From Vandiemenella viatica (Eukaryota > Arthropoda > Insecta > Orthoptera > Morabidae), in contig JARYHS010011408.1 in NCBI GenBank assembly GCA_031002005.1, forward strand, positions 215,150,402 to 215,214,401: DNA of 64,000 nt, written 5' to 3'. Numbering within the stretch: the stretch's first letter is position 1; each line of letters begins with the position of its first letter. A program made the position numbers and the translations under genes. A model generated the notes under the pieces. That model searched no databases and was not told where the DNA came from. It saw only the letters and a list, made by a program, of their open reading frames with translations. Below, piece after piece: positions 47,020-58,760 of this stretch.

Positions 47020-47660
47020 TATAATAACAATGAGCAGGAAAATGCTTTAAGGCAATAAAACTAAGGAAGGATAGGGAAATATGACCCAACACTTACCACA
47101 GATGAAGGCGGCTGGGAACGACGAACACACAAAAAAAACACACACAAGAAAAGTTCTTTCCTTACCCTTCCTTAAGTAAATTTATTTTTTATTGAATATA
47201 CAGGAGGGTAATGAAATCTGCAACAAGTCATGGGTATTAACTAATTAATATCCATGTGATTGGCATAAAATGACGATTGGAGATTTAGTGAAGGTCCAGT
47301 TTGAGTTTCTTTCATGCACTAAGGGTTTTGTACAAAGATTTTGTACCGATTTCACTTTTAAAAAAGGAGAGGCATGTTGTAATACTATTATTTATTGTAT
47401 TTAAATCAACATTATTTTTAATTAGAGTTCATTGTAAGTTCAGAGCAATTGTCTTTCATATGATATATATGAAACAATGGGCACTAAATAGTGTAGTGGA
47501 ATTACAAATTAGGTAGGAAAATGAACCACCACTTACCTTACATAAAGGCTGGGCAGCCTGAATACGCATAATGGGCATGAATGCGTAAGATATTGCAATT
47601 TTTGGAGCATAACTCTTTATCAGCTAGTAGAACATTATGGAGGGTGGGTGCTACATGATA
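47020..47660. repeat. Interspersed repeat copies
   Basis: 47020-47130 is the GCAGGAAAATGCTTTAAGGC repeat; 47470-47660 is the AATGAACCACCACTTACCTT repeat. Between them lies unassigned AT-rich sequence. Confidence 0.6.
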
Positions 47661-47944
47661 CTACCTCAAATAGTGACCACTGAGTAAGGAACATGAACCA
47701 GGTTTAGGGTAATTTTGAACTGAGGATGCAGAGAGAGGGTATTGATTTGAAAGGAATATCAGAGCATTTAAAAATATTAAAACTAATCACGAACAGGCAA
47801 AAAAGAGCAGATAGTAATATAACATAAAATATATAAGTATAAATAAATGTAAACATTAAATCAAAAAATATGAAGATAAAAATCGCCTCTTTCTAGGATA
47901 GTGAGAGTAGAAAAAAGGAGAGGATAGAGAGAGAAGGAAAAGTG

Positions 47945-49450
47945 AAAGTAATAACTGGGTATTATCTTAAGTTGAGACCAAGTGGTTGGCTGGTGCCAAA
48001 TTTGTATCAGTGGGCTAGCTGCCACCCACTGAACTCAGAAAGGCTGCTGCTGTTGGGAAGAACTCTTGACAGCAAGGACTATGAAGCAAGAATTACAATT
48101 ATTGGAGATGGCATGGAGAGCTGCTGGGTGGTATGGACTCTGGTTAATAGTGTCTATCAATGGCAATTTGTTCTTACGGCTAGTGGATTGGTGTTCAAAT
48201 GTATGAAGGAAGCTGGGCAGAGGTCCCAGATTAACTGCTATACTAAACTGGAGGTTTTACGGGTGGTGTGTCCTATGATGGGAAAGCTTTCCCCACTGAT
48301 GTGGTTGGTGAAGGTGGTGGAAGCTTGGTGTATGTCGCACATCTTGCAGCAAAGTCTATGGCATGGGGAAAAGCCTGGAGGCTGTCTGGTGGAATGGGGA
48401 AGACTGTGTTTGGAGACTGAGATCTGGCTGAGGTTAGGGGCAGGTAGGATTTTGCAGAGAAGTATTTACAGTACCTGTCAACCTCTTTAAGGGATGCCTG
48501 GAACATTTGAAAAATGTCCCCTGAAAGCCTTCATGAGGCTCAGATTCGTAGAAGATATTTCCATGATCTGAACACATAGGATACCAGCTTCTAAATTTTG
48601 CGAACAGTTTCAATGTTTTTACCAACCTGAACTTCACACAAACGTACTCCCACATCCAGGCCACTTTCCTGGATATGGATTTGTCCTTCTCCAATGGCCA
48701 TCTCAAATCATTGGTCAACACCAAACCCACCAACCTACAACAACACTCTTCATTTCGACAGCTGCCATCAGTTTCATACCAAACGCTCTCTCCCCTACAT
48801 TTAGGGCAATTGTATACGTCATCCCGCAATCCCTCACATGGTATTCAAACAAGATCTCTCAAGCATTCACATTCCACAACTGCACACCAGATTTAATTCA
48901 CACGTTTCAAATGCTACATCATAACCACCCTAACCACCCCTTCTCCCCCCCCCCCAAAAAAACAAACCTACAACAGTCCAATTCTGGTCACGCAGTACTT
49001 CCCAGGCGGCGAAACCATGAATCCATCAACCTTTGGCAAGATTATGATTTCCATCGAGCCATCCCGTAAATGAAATCCGTCACCTTCGTCAACCCCATCA
49101 CTGGAGAAGGTTTTCCCATTGTAGGACTAGTGAAATCTCCGTGTAATAAACCTGCTAACCAGGGGTCCTATATAGCTTTGACCACCAAGCCACTAGCCAT
49201 AAGAGTGAATTTCCATTGACACAAAACATTCATCCAGAATGATAACCACCCAGTAGTAGCTGTCAATGCATCTCCCCTGACACCAACATTTTCAATTCTT
49301 GCTTCACAGATTGTGCTATTAGAATCCTACTATACAGCAGCAGCCCCTCCGCACTCAGAAGGTGGGAGCTTGCTACCAGAACAAATTGGGTATCAGGCAA
49401 CCAGTCAACTTAAAATCATGCCCATTGACCGCTTTAACTATTCCTCTTCT
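47945..49450. repeat. Diverged inverted repeat pair, Penelope-associated
   Basis: The reverse complement of 47955-48300 resembles 49060-49445: shared GGGGAAAGCTTTCCCATCAT versus GAGAAGGTTTTCCCATTGTA, CCACTAGCC.TAAGA, and ATTCTTGCTTCA. The right part also shares a coded block (QDYDF..MKSVTF) with the PLE-2 region at 16340-16050. It appears to be two head-to-head pieces of one repeat with decayed coding capacity. The centre (48490-48950) is C/T-rich and unassigned. Confidence 0.5.
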
Positions 49451-49770
49451 TTCTTCTAGCCACATCGCCTTACTTTAACCACAGCTAACTATAGGCAATA
49501 TTTAGCTTAATTTTTTTCACTTTAATGTTCACGTTTATTTATATTTTCATAGTTAACATTATTTTGCTATCTACTCCTGGTAGTCTATGATAAATTTTGA
49601 TATTTTTCGATTCAAATCACTATCCTTGTCCCTGCCCTCCATTTGACTTCATGACTACATATTTATTTCTTGATAAGTATTCAGCACTATAAATATTTTC
49701 TTTTCCATTTGCTATGTTGTGCATCATTTTGAAGAAATGAAATTTTTTTAAGCTGAGAAAGAGACACAAA

Positions 49771-50300
49771 TGTTTATAAAAGTTTCTCTGGAAACAGACG
49801 GAGTAATATCATTACTGATGCACATTATTTAGGCGACTTTATTCTCCGTCGCCATCTTCAGGTGCAGTTGTAAGTCTTGAAGTCAGCCTTGAGAGTGTTG
49901 TTTGAAAACTGGCATGGCAATGACAGAAGTTGTTATGTTGTCATTAGACGCCTGCGGAACACAAAAAGCAGAACGCTAGTGACGAGCAGCCTCAATAACA
50001 GGAATCCATGCATCACTTATCTGGAAACCACAATCTCTGTTAAACAAATCAGACGCAAGGCGAATTTCAAATGCTTCTTTAATGACGTTGTCCCAGAAGC
50101 CTCTCGCATGTGTCAGCACCTAAGTCACTTCGAAATTGAAACGATGTCCTTCTGTCAAACTATGTTCCGCCACTGCTGATTTATCTTTTGCCCCAGGCGA
50201 ACATGTCGGGCGTGTTCCAAAAAAACGTTGTTGTACGCACCGTAACGTCTGGCCGATGTATTTCTTTCCACATTCACACGGGATAAAGTAAACTCCAAAA
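49771..50300 (-). pseudogene. Penelope-like GIY-YIG fragment, minus orientation (PLE-3 left half)
   Basis: On the minus strand from 50300: VYFIPCECGKKYIGQTL, the GIY-YIG start, then a segment with KDKSAVAEHSLTEGH and FWDNVIKEAFEIRLASDLFN, and a C-terminal SDAWIPVIEA; then non-coding to about 49771. One stop and frame shift near 50130-50100. Confidence 0.75.
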
Positions 50301-50770
50301 GATGACCTTGCCCTCCGTACACCCGGAGTTTACTGCATCCCGTGTGAATGTGGTAAGAAATAAATTGGCCAGACGATATGGTGCGTACAACAATGTTGTT
50401 TGGAACACGCCCAACATATTCGCCTGGTTCGCGTCATTAAAGAAGCATTTGAAATTCGCCTTGCGTCTGATTTGGTTAACAGGGATTGTGGGTTCCAGAT
50501 AAGTGACGCATGGATTCCTGTTATTGAGGCTGCTCGTCACCAACGTTCTGCTTTTTGTATTCCGCGGGCGTCTAATGACGTCTGAGATGCTGCTAGGCAA
50601 CTTAACAACGTCTGTCGTTGCCATGTCAGTTTTCAAACAACACGCTCAAGGCTGACTTCAAGACTTACAACTGCACCTGAAGATGGCGACGAAGAATAAA
50701 GTCGCCGTAATATTGTGCATCAGTAATGATATTACTCGGTTTGTTTCCCGAGAAACGTTTATAAATAAAC
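50301..50770 (+). pseudogene. Penelope-like GIY-YIG fragment, plus orientation (PLE-3 right half)
   Basis: Starts VYCIPCECGKK-stop-IGQT at about 50325, jumps (internal deletion relative to the left half) to VIKEAFEIRLASDLVN and CGFQISDAWIPVIEAARHQR, and continues non-coding to about 50770, ending in a degenerate terminal motif CTGAAGATGGCGACGAAG..GTCGCC. It is head to head with the left half, with the junction at about 50290-50325. Confidence 0.75.
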
Positions 50771-52262
50771 AACACCGAGAAAAATTGCATTCATTTATAG
50801 ACACAAATGTATTTTTCTGTAACCAGTAGTTACAATTTTCTTCTTTTATTATATCATTAGAACGTTTCTATAATACTGCGTTTGACAACTATAAAATTAT
50901 ACAAACCACAATTTAAAAAATAAAAAAAATAAAAAAAATGCATTCGTAAAATTGCATTAAATAAAATGTCTAGGAAAGAAATCCAACACCATGTTCAATA
51001 TAAGGTTTCTTTATTTGTACTTATGTTTAAAGATTGTCTGGGTTTCAATACGCCTGTGTGCCTTTCAACATCTTATTAAACATTTTCATCCATAATAAGA
51101 AGTCAATAACCAATAGAAATCAAATAGAAACATCTTCTCACTTTGCATCTCAAGTATAATTTGACAAATTAAGCCTTCAATTAGCATAACTTATCTAACA
51201 ATTATCTCAGATTATTGTGGTGCGGCATTATCATTTTGAGCAACTTAATAACACAACATCAGAGCATTCAACTCTTAATTTTAAATTTTAAATGCATAGA
51301 TGTTCAACTCCTTCGACTGTTTAAAACTCCTAATCATTCCAAGACACACTTCTCGGTATGCTGGAGGCTAATGATTAAATGTTATGTGGAAAAACTTCCA
51401 CTGAAAAATATATTGGTTCTACCCTTGCTTTCTAATGATTTTCTAGGCAGTCACAACAAGCTTGTAACATCTGGAAGCTACCTGACACCTAATGAAGACA
51501 TAAAGACCAGCTGTTGAAACATATGTTTCTACGACACCATCCACATGGATACCCGAGAAGATTACATCATTATTCAATCACGAATTAGCCACTGTTCATG
51601 CCATTCCTTACTACAGGAAGCTAAATATTTTTAAAAATTACAAATTTCTGTTTACATTTAATATTGTTACATCTAAAAAAAAATCATTTTCAGTGAAAAA
51701 GTGTCACTTTAAAAGCCTCACTTTTTTAATGAATGGTAAAAGAAATAAGATATTTTTCACAGAAAAATTTATTTTAATAAGTCTTGGCATAAATCTGATA
51801 ATTAAGAGATATAAAAGATGTCTGTAACTAAATGAAAGAAGAACTAAGAGAACAGTATTAACAAACATATTTGAGCTAGTGATAGCACACTTATTAAGAC
51901 TTGCACATTTACCACTTGTCACCATGATTTAAACATCTGCACCATTTTCTTAAAACTGGCCAATACGTGTATTCAACCATTTTGCCAAAATAGGGGCCTA
52001 ATGACGATGTTCACATGCTAAATTTATGAGAAAATCTGCGGATGCACACGTTCAGTGCTCGACATCCGTGGATATCGATTTATTTTATGCCGCAAGTTTT
52101 AACAACAAAAAACATGGGATGATATTACAATTCAGTTCAATTATTTACATAACTACTCACACGTCTAAAAACCAATCTTTGTTACATGAACTTTGTGGAG
52201 TTCGTGGTGTGACTAATTCAAGCATCAAGCACAAAGCCAAGCCACATCTCCGTGCTCATTTT
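50771..52262. other. Intron 1 sequence; possible Penelope-type tail at about 51480-51580
   Basis: 51489-51570 (CCTAATGAAGACATAAAGAC..CCACATGGATACCCGAGAAG) resembles the terminal region seen at 10890-10985. The rest is unassigned. Confidence 0.45.
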
Positions 52263-52477
52263 TTCCCCCCTTTTCTTTTCTTTTTGCTTATGGCCATACG
52301 CCTTGTCCCAGTCAAGGTCATTAGATACGGGAAAGGATGGGAAGGGGGCTACAAAAAGGAAACATTCACCTGGGGTGATTTGGAGAAACCATGGAACACC
52401 CAAACCTGGATGCCCGGACAGGGATTCGAACCCATATCCTACCAAATGCGAGGCCCGCTAAACCACCATACTCGGTT
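52263..52477 (-). mobile_element. tRNA-headed SINE, copy 6
   Basis: Minus-strand copy with the tail CTTATGGCCATACGCCTTGT, the body CCATGGAACACCCAAACCTG, box B as GGGTTCGAATCC (sense) and the head CCGAGTATGGTGG. The segment between tail and body is partly deleted. Confidence 0.88.
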
Positions 52478-54430
52478 CCGTGCTCACCACCTACCTTCCC
52501 ACTGCCCTAGTGGTGTATTCACAGTACAACTTGTAGGACCTACAATAACCCAATTTTTGATAAAATAACTCTTGATGGGCCGTGAAAGGGGTTACAGGAC
52601 TATATGTAGGACGAGTTGGATGTTGTTGGACTACCAGGCACCCAAAACGGGTTATTGTTGTCCAACAAGTTATGGATTTTGGAGGAAGCTATTGGAGGAA
52701 ACATCCAACGAGTGTACGATAAGGGCACATGGTGTGCCACGAGTATAAGTGGAAAAGACTTTTTGGAACATTTTGTTGGACCCCTTCTATTAGCGTGAAT
52801 GGGTGACCGCACCGTACGGTATTTCTACACGGATGTCCCATAAGTTGGACCGTAAACAGACCGCTTTACTTTACATGCAAATTCAAACTTGTAAATTCAG
52901 TGCTTAGGTAATAATACCGTTCAGTTCATACTTTTATTGCAAGATTGTCAGGGGAAAAAAAAACTACTTTGTAATTAGCTAAGCGACAATGGGCAGAATC
53001 TCACATAAAAAAGAATAATGTATATATTGCAATGTAAACAAAACATGTCATACATCCACATTAAAAATTGTGGATGCGAAGGCAGATGTACGATTTCACG
53101 CGAAAGTTCCGCACTTGCAGATGCGGATATCCATTACGTCCCTACTTGATATGAGTGAAATGTTATTGTCACTAGAATAACCGTGGATGAAAATGTTCGT
53201 TAATCTTATACCAAAATGAAAATTTATGCAAGCTCGTATGGTCGCCAAACTGTTGAATTATTCTACCACAACAGATAATGGTCAGATATAGCATAGAAAT
53301 TGAAAAGTAACTATTGATAAATAAACAATATTTTCTTTTAAAGTTCTGAAATTAGGCTGGTATCAGATCACATGTGTCTACAGTGATAGCTGTCTACTAG
53401 AACAGACTTTGAAACATTATAAAAGTGCAGATTATTCTTCAAGCCAAACAAACTGATGAAAAACATTCACTCTTGCAATTGAAACTGCAACCCCATTTAG
53501 AGCTAGTTTATCAAAACTGTTTTACATTTTGAATATTTGCTAGGCCGTGCATTGTTAGCAAAAGTTTTTTCACTGAACGTCATAACTATTGTGAAAATTA
53601 TTCCAAGGCCAATGCTGTGTTCTATTATGTGACAGAGGTTCGACCTACATCTATGAAAGTTGTTCCACGATTGTCCAAGAGGCAAGAAAAAGATGGCTTT
53701 TTTATACCATCTGGCTGAAAACTTCAGGAACACTGGTATTTTCCTGCAGTAAACTACTATCTTCCTGCGAATCCCAAAATTCCCCAATTCTCATGGTATA
53801 CAATTTTATTTGGATTTCACTGAAACTTTGATATGTTTTACTGATATGATTTCTGCAAACATTTTAAGTTATGACAACTATTCTTGTACTCCTACTTGTT
53901 TGAGGCATTAGTTTCTGTTTTTACACATATCAAGGTCACTAGGTTAAACATTAAATACCTTTTTCCTTCCATTAAAAGTAACTTTACTCCAAACTATAAT
54001 GATTTTATTTATTTTTTCTCTATTGTTTAAGGATATTTGCGGTTACCAAACTATTTTATTTTTAAAATTTATTTTCTTTCTACCTCTAAAAACACTCTCA
54101 GAATTTACTTACAGCCTCAAATTTGGATCAGAATGTGTTTTTTGACAATGACTACCGATTTACATGGTTAAGTTTGGTTCATCTCTTTCTATTTTTCAAG
54201 GTATTTTTGATTGTCGGCTCAAACGATGAGTAATAAGACTTTCTAATAGCTCAATCTCATTTAGTAAAATTCTTAGACTATATAAACCTATATCAAAATA
54301 TTTCTCTTATCCTACATTACTAGTGAAAATGAATGTGGCAATTTCCGACCACTTTAGTTTTATAATTTTTATTTTTGACTTATTATTACGATATTGGTTT
54401 AATTTTGAATTGGGAAGACCTTTTTTTTAT
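52478..54430. other. Intron 1 sequence, nothing recognised
   Basis: A slightly GC-richer part at 52590-52800 is open on both strands but shows no domain; origin unknown. Confidence 0.5.
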
Positions 54431-54439
54431 TAAGATTGT

Positions 54440-55265
54440 GTTTATATTATCAGTTTGCTATGTTAGTTGCTTCGAATTTAACCACCTTTGTCAGTTTTGG
54501 AAAGCCCATTTATCCATGACACTTTGGAAAGTGATTATTTTTTTTCTTTCCATTTCTCCTGGCTGTATCTTACTGATAAACAGCTTCTTCACTGACCACT
54601 TTTCAGCAGCATATATGAGAATAAGAACATAGTTCACCCAATACCATAATTATTTCCTTTTCTGTCACACATACTTGTTCATGTTAAGCTTCTAACATTA
54701 AAAAAAAAAAATGTTTCTGCACACCTCCTTTTATCTCAAGGTATTTAAACTAGTTTCACTTTCATGAGCTGTTCTCCTTCCATCACAATTCCCCTTGTCG
54801 TCTCTCCTTTTTTTCTGGAAGAGATTACAAACTTACTTCTCTTTTTATTAAATTTCGTGCAACAATGACCCAGAATGTATGCCCTTATCTCTAACTACCA
54901 CTGTCTTCCGTATTGGCCCATATTACCATCTGCAAATTTCCTCATGTTCATGTTTTCTTCTCCCATTCTTTCTTCCAATTTCTCCATTATCTTGTCCATT
55001 AACAACAGAAAAATAGTGGAGAGAAGGCACTTCCTTGTCTTAACTAATTTCTCTGTTCCAGCCAATCTATCATTTCTGTCGCTTCTTTCATGTACATCAT
55101 ATTCCCATGGTACAATTTTTTCACTCTGTAATGGGACAGAATATGGGGAAAAAGGATTGTTTGAGAAGAATAGTTCATTTTGGTGAAGAGCCAGCCCTGA
55201 CAGCGAGAAAGATAAATTCCAAGTGTTAAACAATTTAAAATCAAAGCAGAGTGAAACATATAACA
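54440..55265 (-). pseudogene. LINE RT fragment, C-terminal half, decayed
   Basis: Minus strand: LLLMDKIMEKLEERMG then MNMRKFADGNMGQYGRQ (about 55060-54900), where FAD is a decayed catalytic FADD, followed by CTKFNKKRSKFVISSRK, IVMEGEQLMKV, and finally a YAAEKWSVKKLF-like block (about 54615-54575), corresponding to the usual YGAE.W region. Clade unresolved. Confidence 0.6.
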
Positions 55266-57515
55266 TTAATGGATTTTCTTTAGTACCTGACAGCTTAAAT
55301 TAGGACTAATAAAGTAAGTGATTCACATGTTACTATATGACTGATGTAATATATCTGTGACACCACGTTTGAAAAGCAAGACCTGATACCTCAATTTAAC
55401 AGTACGGAAATAATTAACTTCTGATCTCAACTACCAGTGATGAAATTCCAAGATGCCACACATTCCACCTTGTTTTGGCTGGACCTAAAGTCTGATGTGA
55501 ATCCAATCCCACTCAGTGTTTACATTCAAGAAGATAGCTTTCCTGGAATTTTTAAAGAGCCCATAAAAATTCCAGGTTGGCCTGTGGTTCAAACCAAGGG
55601 CTTGCAGTCTGGTAGTTCAGTGCATAAAAGTTTTTTCTTCACCTTAGATTACTTATTTTTGTCTTTGCAGCTCTATGCATGTGTGTTAAAGTGCTGACTC
55701 ACTGGACTGGGTGTCAAATGGTTGACCAAGTGGATTGTCTTTTGGACAGGTGACCGATTTGACATTGAGAGGGAGGTAACTTGGCTTCATTCTAGCGTTC
55801 CACCTGGCATCATTAGATACCAGTCTGTTGATTTAATACTAGTAGGTAATTGGATTAGCTATCATACTGGAGGCTGTACATAGTCATTGAGAACATTGAT
55901 ATTGATAACATTAACATAATACTGTCATACTTTAACAGTTTACAGGGAGGTGACTATCTTACTGAATGATAACATCACATACAATAGATTGCTTATTTAT
56001 TTATCACTAGGAGAATAAGAAAATATACTTTACACACGTAAACTGGATAAAGTCTTGATTGGTCAAATAATAATAATAGCTGTGCGCTGATATGATTGAC
56101 AGACATCTAAATATAACATTGCTGATTGGCTAAAGGGCAATACCCTATACTGAGATGAGTGACTGCAAAATTGTTCTAAGCCCGACTAATGAGAATATCG
56201 CATAGTGGATCAAATCGGCTTCGGTACCTGTTTAGTGTTCTAAGTGATGTCCATGAAGTTGTTTTTGAGCCCTAGGTGATGGAAGATGGTCTGGAGCCCT
56301 CATTGATGGAAGATGGACTCACTCCTTAGTCTACTGCAAGTTTTCAGGAAGACTCGTTAATGCTGTGGAGAGGGTAAGAGAGTCTTCTAATTGGCTTCCT
56401 GAAGTTTAAGTGGGGACTGTCAGGGCAGAGTTATGGCTCAGTAGTAGGGATTGTAATATTGTTAATGTAAAGGTTTCCCAGCTGCATAAATATAAGTAGG
56501 TTTCATCTTCAGGTCTCGTCCCACGCTCAGAGAAACTGCACCGGTTAACTGGTGGTTGAAATTACAAGTCGTTACACACTCGAGATAACGGGCTAGTGTA
56601 ATGCAGCTCTCAGCAAACGCCTTCTGTTACAGTGTGGGACGGTGGCGACGGTACGTGACTGACTCAAGGCTACAGGATTCAGTTACAACGATAAGATGGC
56701 GCGCCAATTTCCTGAGAGCTGGCTCAGGTGTATGCTCGCAGCTCACAAAGTTTTTTTTTTCAAATTTGCCCTACATTTCCTAAGTAGTAGTTAAATTAAT
56801 CTTTATTTGAACCATTAAATATAAAGTCACCCATTGGTCATCAATTGAAATAGTAACCCATGTTTAATCATACGTACATTTTTGAAAATTGCAAGTACAC
56901 AGAAAACCTCGAAAACACTTCCTTTTCTAATAATAATATCGTTGCAGCACACTAATCTCCAATACAGTTCACCTTTATATTTTTCTTGTAAATATCATGT
57001 AAGCTTAACATCATCATCCCTTTACCTCATTTAAGCCACCTTTTAAATCATGAGTCTGTCAGTCCACATAATTGCATCAGCATAAGTGCTTTCAAAAAAA
57101 CTCCTTCACCTTGCTTTTGCTAATTCCTATCACTTTGCTTACTGTCCCAAAGACACTTATTTAATGTAGCTTACCTGACAGATGTTGTCCTGTCCAAATT
57201 TCAATGAATTTGTGAAAAGCTATTGGAAATGTGTAAACAAACAAAAATGAGAAAAAAGTATTTCTGAATGATCATTGTATTTATTAACATTTGTGTCGAT
57301 GGATATTCATTGTGAGGAGGAGTACATTCACAAGTACGCCAATGGGAGATTTTACATGTGAGATGTATTCAAAAGGCAGTAAACCAATGAAATGCTGGAA
57401 ATGTGTGATGTGCCTGGAATGTGATTGAGTTGGAACCACGAGGTTTTGTTCTAAAATTTAAGTCACAATTGCTTTAAGTCAGAATTTCATGTCAATCGGA
57501 TGATTTATTTTTTTT
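55266..57515. other. Intron 1 sequence, nothing recognised
   Basis: Short open stretches (for example 55437-55697 and 56601-56783) have no domain and are not called as genes. Confidence 0.5.
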
Positions 57516-57519
57516 CCAT

Positions 57520-58150
57520 AAATTGGAAATCTCAATGAATCTCAACATGTTTTATTTACATTTCAATTACAATCATCGCACCAGCAAACCGGTCTTGACT
57601 GTTTCACAGATTTTGCATTGTTCAGTCAAAAACTTCTTATGTGGCATCGTACATTCATCTCAAATGATCAATTCACATTGCTGCAAAACTTTGGCCATTG
57701 TACAGTTCATCAAAAGGTTGCATGTTGGAGTTTCATTGATCTGCATATTCAACGGCAACTTGAATGCTGAATGAGCTGTTTGACTGCCTTCCAACAACGT
57801 AAAGTCCTGATAAAATAAGTGTAATTTCATTCTGCAACTGAATCGTTGCCAAAATCAATGTGATCAAAAAAATTTCCAGTTCCAAGAGGAAAATCCCTCT
57901 AGTTCCATTGTTCATAACTTTCATGAGTGTGTTGTGCACATAATTTGTTGCCAATTCAACTACGGAATGTTCGTTCGCACTGAGTCTCAATGTATCACAA
58001 TCATATTGTTTTTAGCCTTTCAATTCTTGATTAAATGCATCATGTATTGGACAATTGGGCTCTGTCATGCCTAATTAAGACAACACCTTGTTCGATATCA
58101 TCAAGCACATGTCCTCAATTCATATCAATGGAATAGAAGTAAAATAATTG
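57520..58150 (-). pseudogene. Helitron Pif1-like helicase fragment
   Basis: Minus strand with frame breaks: EDMCLMISNKVLS and MTEPNCPIHDAFNQEL (about 58125-58025), LMKVMNNGTRGIFLL then FLITLILATIQLQNEI (about 57930-57830, where the Walker A loop is degraded), QTAHSAFKLPLNMQINETPT (about 57780-57725), and LQQCELIIWDECTMPHKKF (about 57690-57630, the Walker B region with D-E). This order is that of the helicase half of Helitron Rep/Hel proteins. No Rep domain or Helitron ends found nearby. Confidence 0.75.
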
Positions 58151-58379
58151 TGTTTGTTGGACAGATCACGAAACTACATCAAAATAAAAACAAAGGTAAT
58201 TTTATTTTAATTTATAGTGGAATGCATTTTTCCTGATTTTTCTCCATATCTTCCAGTTTTTTCAATATAAAACATTCAATTGAGTTATTCCCATAAGGAA
58301 TAAACAAAAAAAGAAAAGACTTACACATATTCATCGTTCTTGATTTCAAACAGAAATCACATAGTAAAAAATAATTTTT

Positions 58380-58760
58380 GTTTTTCCAGAATTTTCCAGC
58401 AACTTTTCCAATTTTTTCTCTCTAAAAACCTTATTTGGACTATTATGAACATTTAAAAAAATAGCCAAATTGGTTCATACAAAAAAAGCACCTTCAGTTT
58501 TTCCAGGCAACTTTTCCAAGTTTTCTTTCTATAAAAACCTTAATTGGACAATTATGAACATTTAATACATATATATTAGCCAAATTGGCCCATAAAAAAG
58601 CACTTCCAATTTTTTTTCCAAATTTTCCTGGCAACTTTTCCAATTTTTTCCCCTTTAAAAACCTTATTCAGACTATTACAAACATTTTTGATTAAAAAAA
58701 ATAGTTAAATCAGTCCAGCCGTTCTCAAGTCAAATGCTTACCAATGAACATCATTTAATT
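58380..58760 (+). repeat. Tandem repeat (three units of about 110-120 bp) with RTE-like 3' end
   Basis: Units start near 58398, 58507 and 58629 (GCAACTTTTCCAATTTTTTC, then AAAAACCTTATTTGGACTAT). The array ends with CAGTCCAGCCGTTCTCAAGT (58711-58730) and an AT tail, as in RTE-like LINEs. Confidence 0.7.

Noticed and set aside
47942..48490. A 182-codon plus-strand ORF
   Set aside because: It is one arm of a diverged inverted repeat, and its antisense translation resembles the other arm, so coding on the plus strand is not supported.
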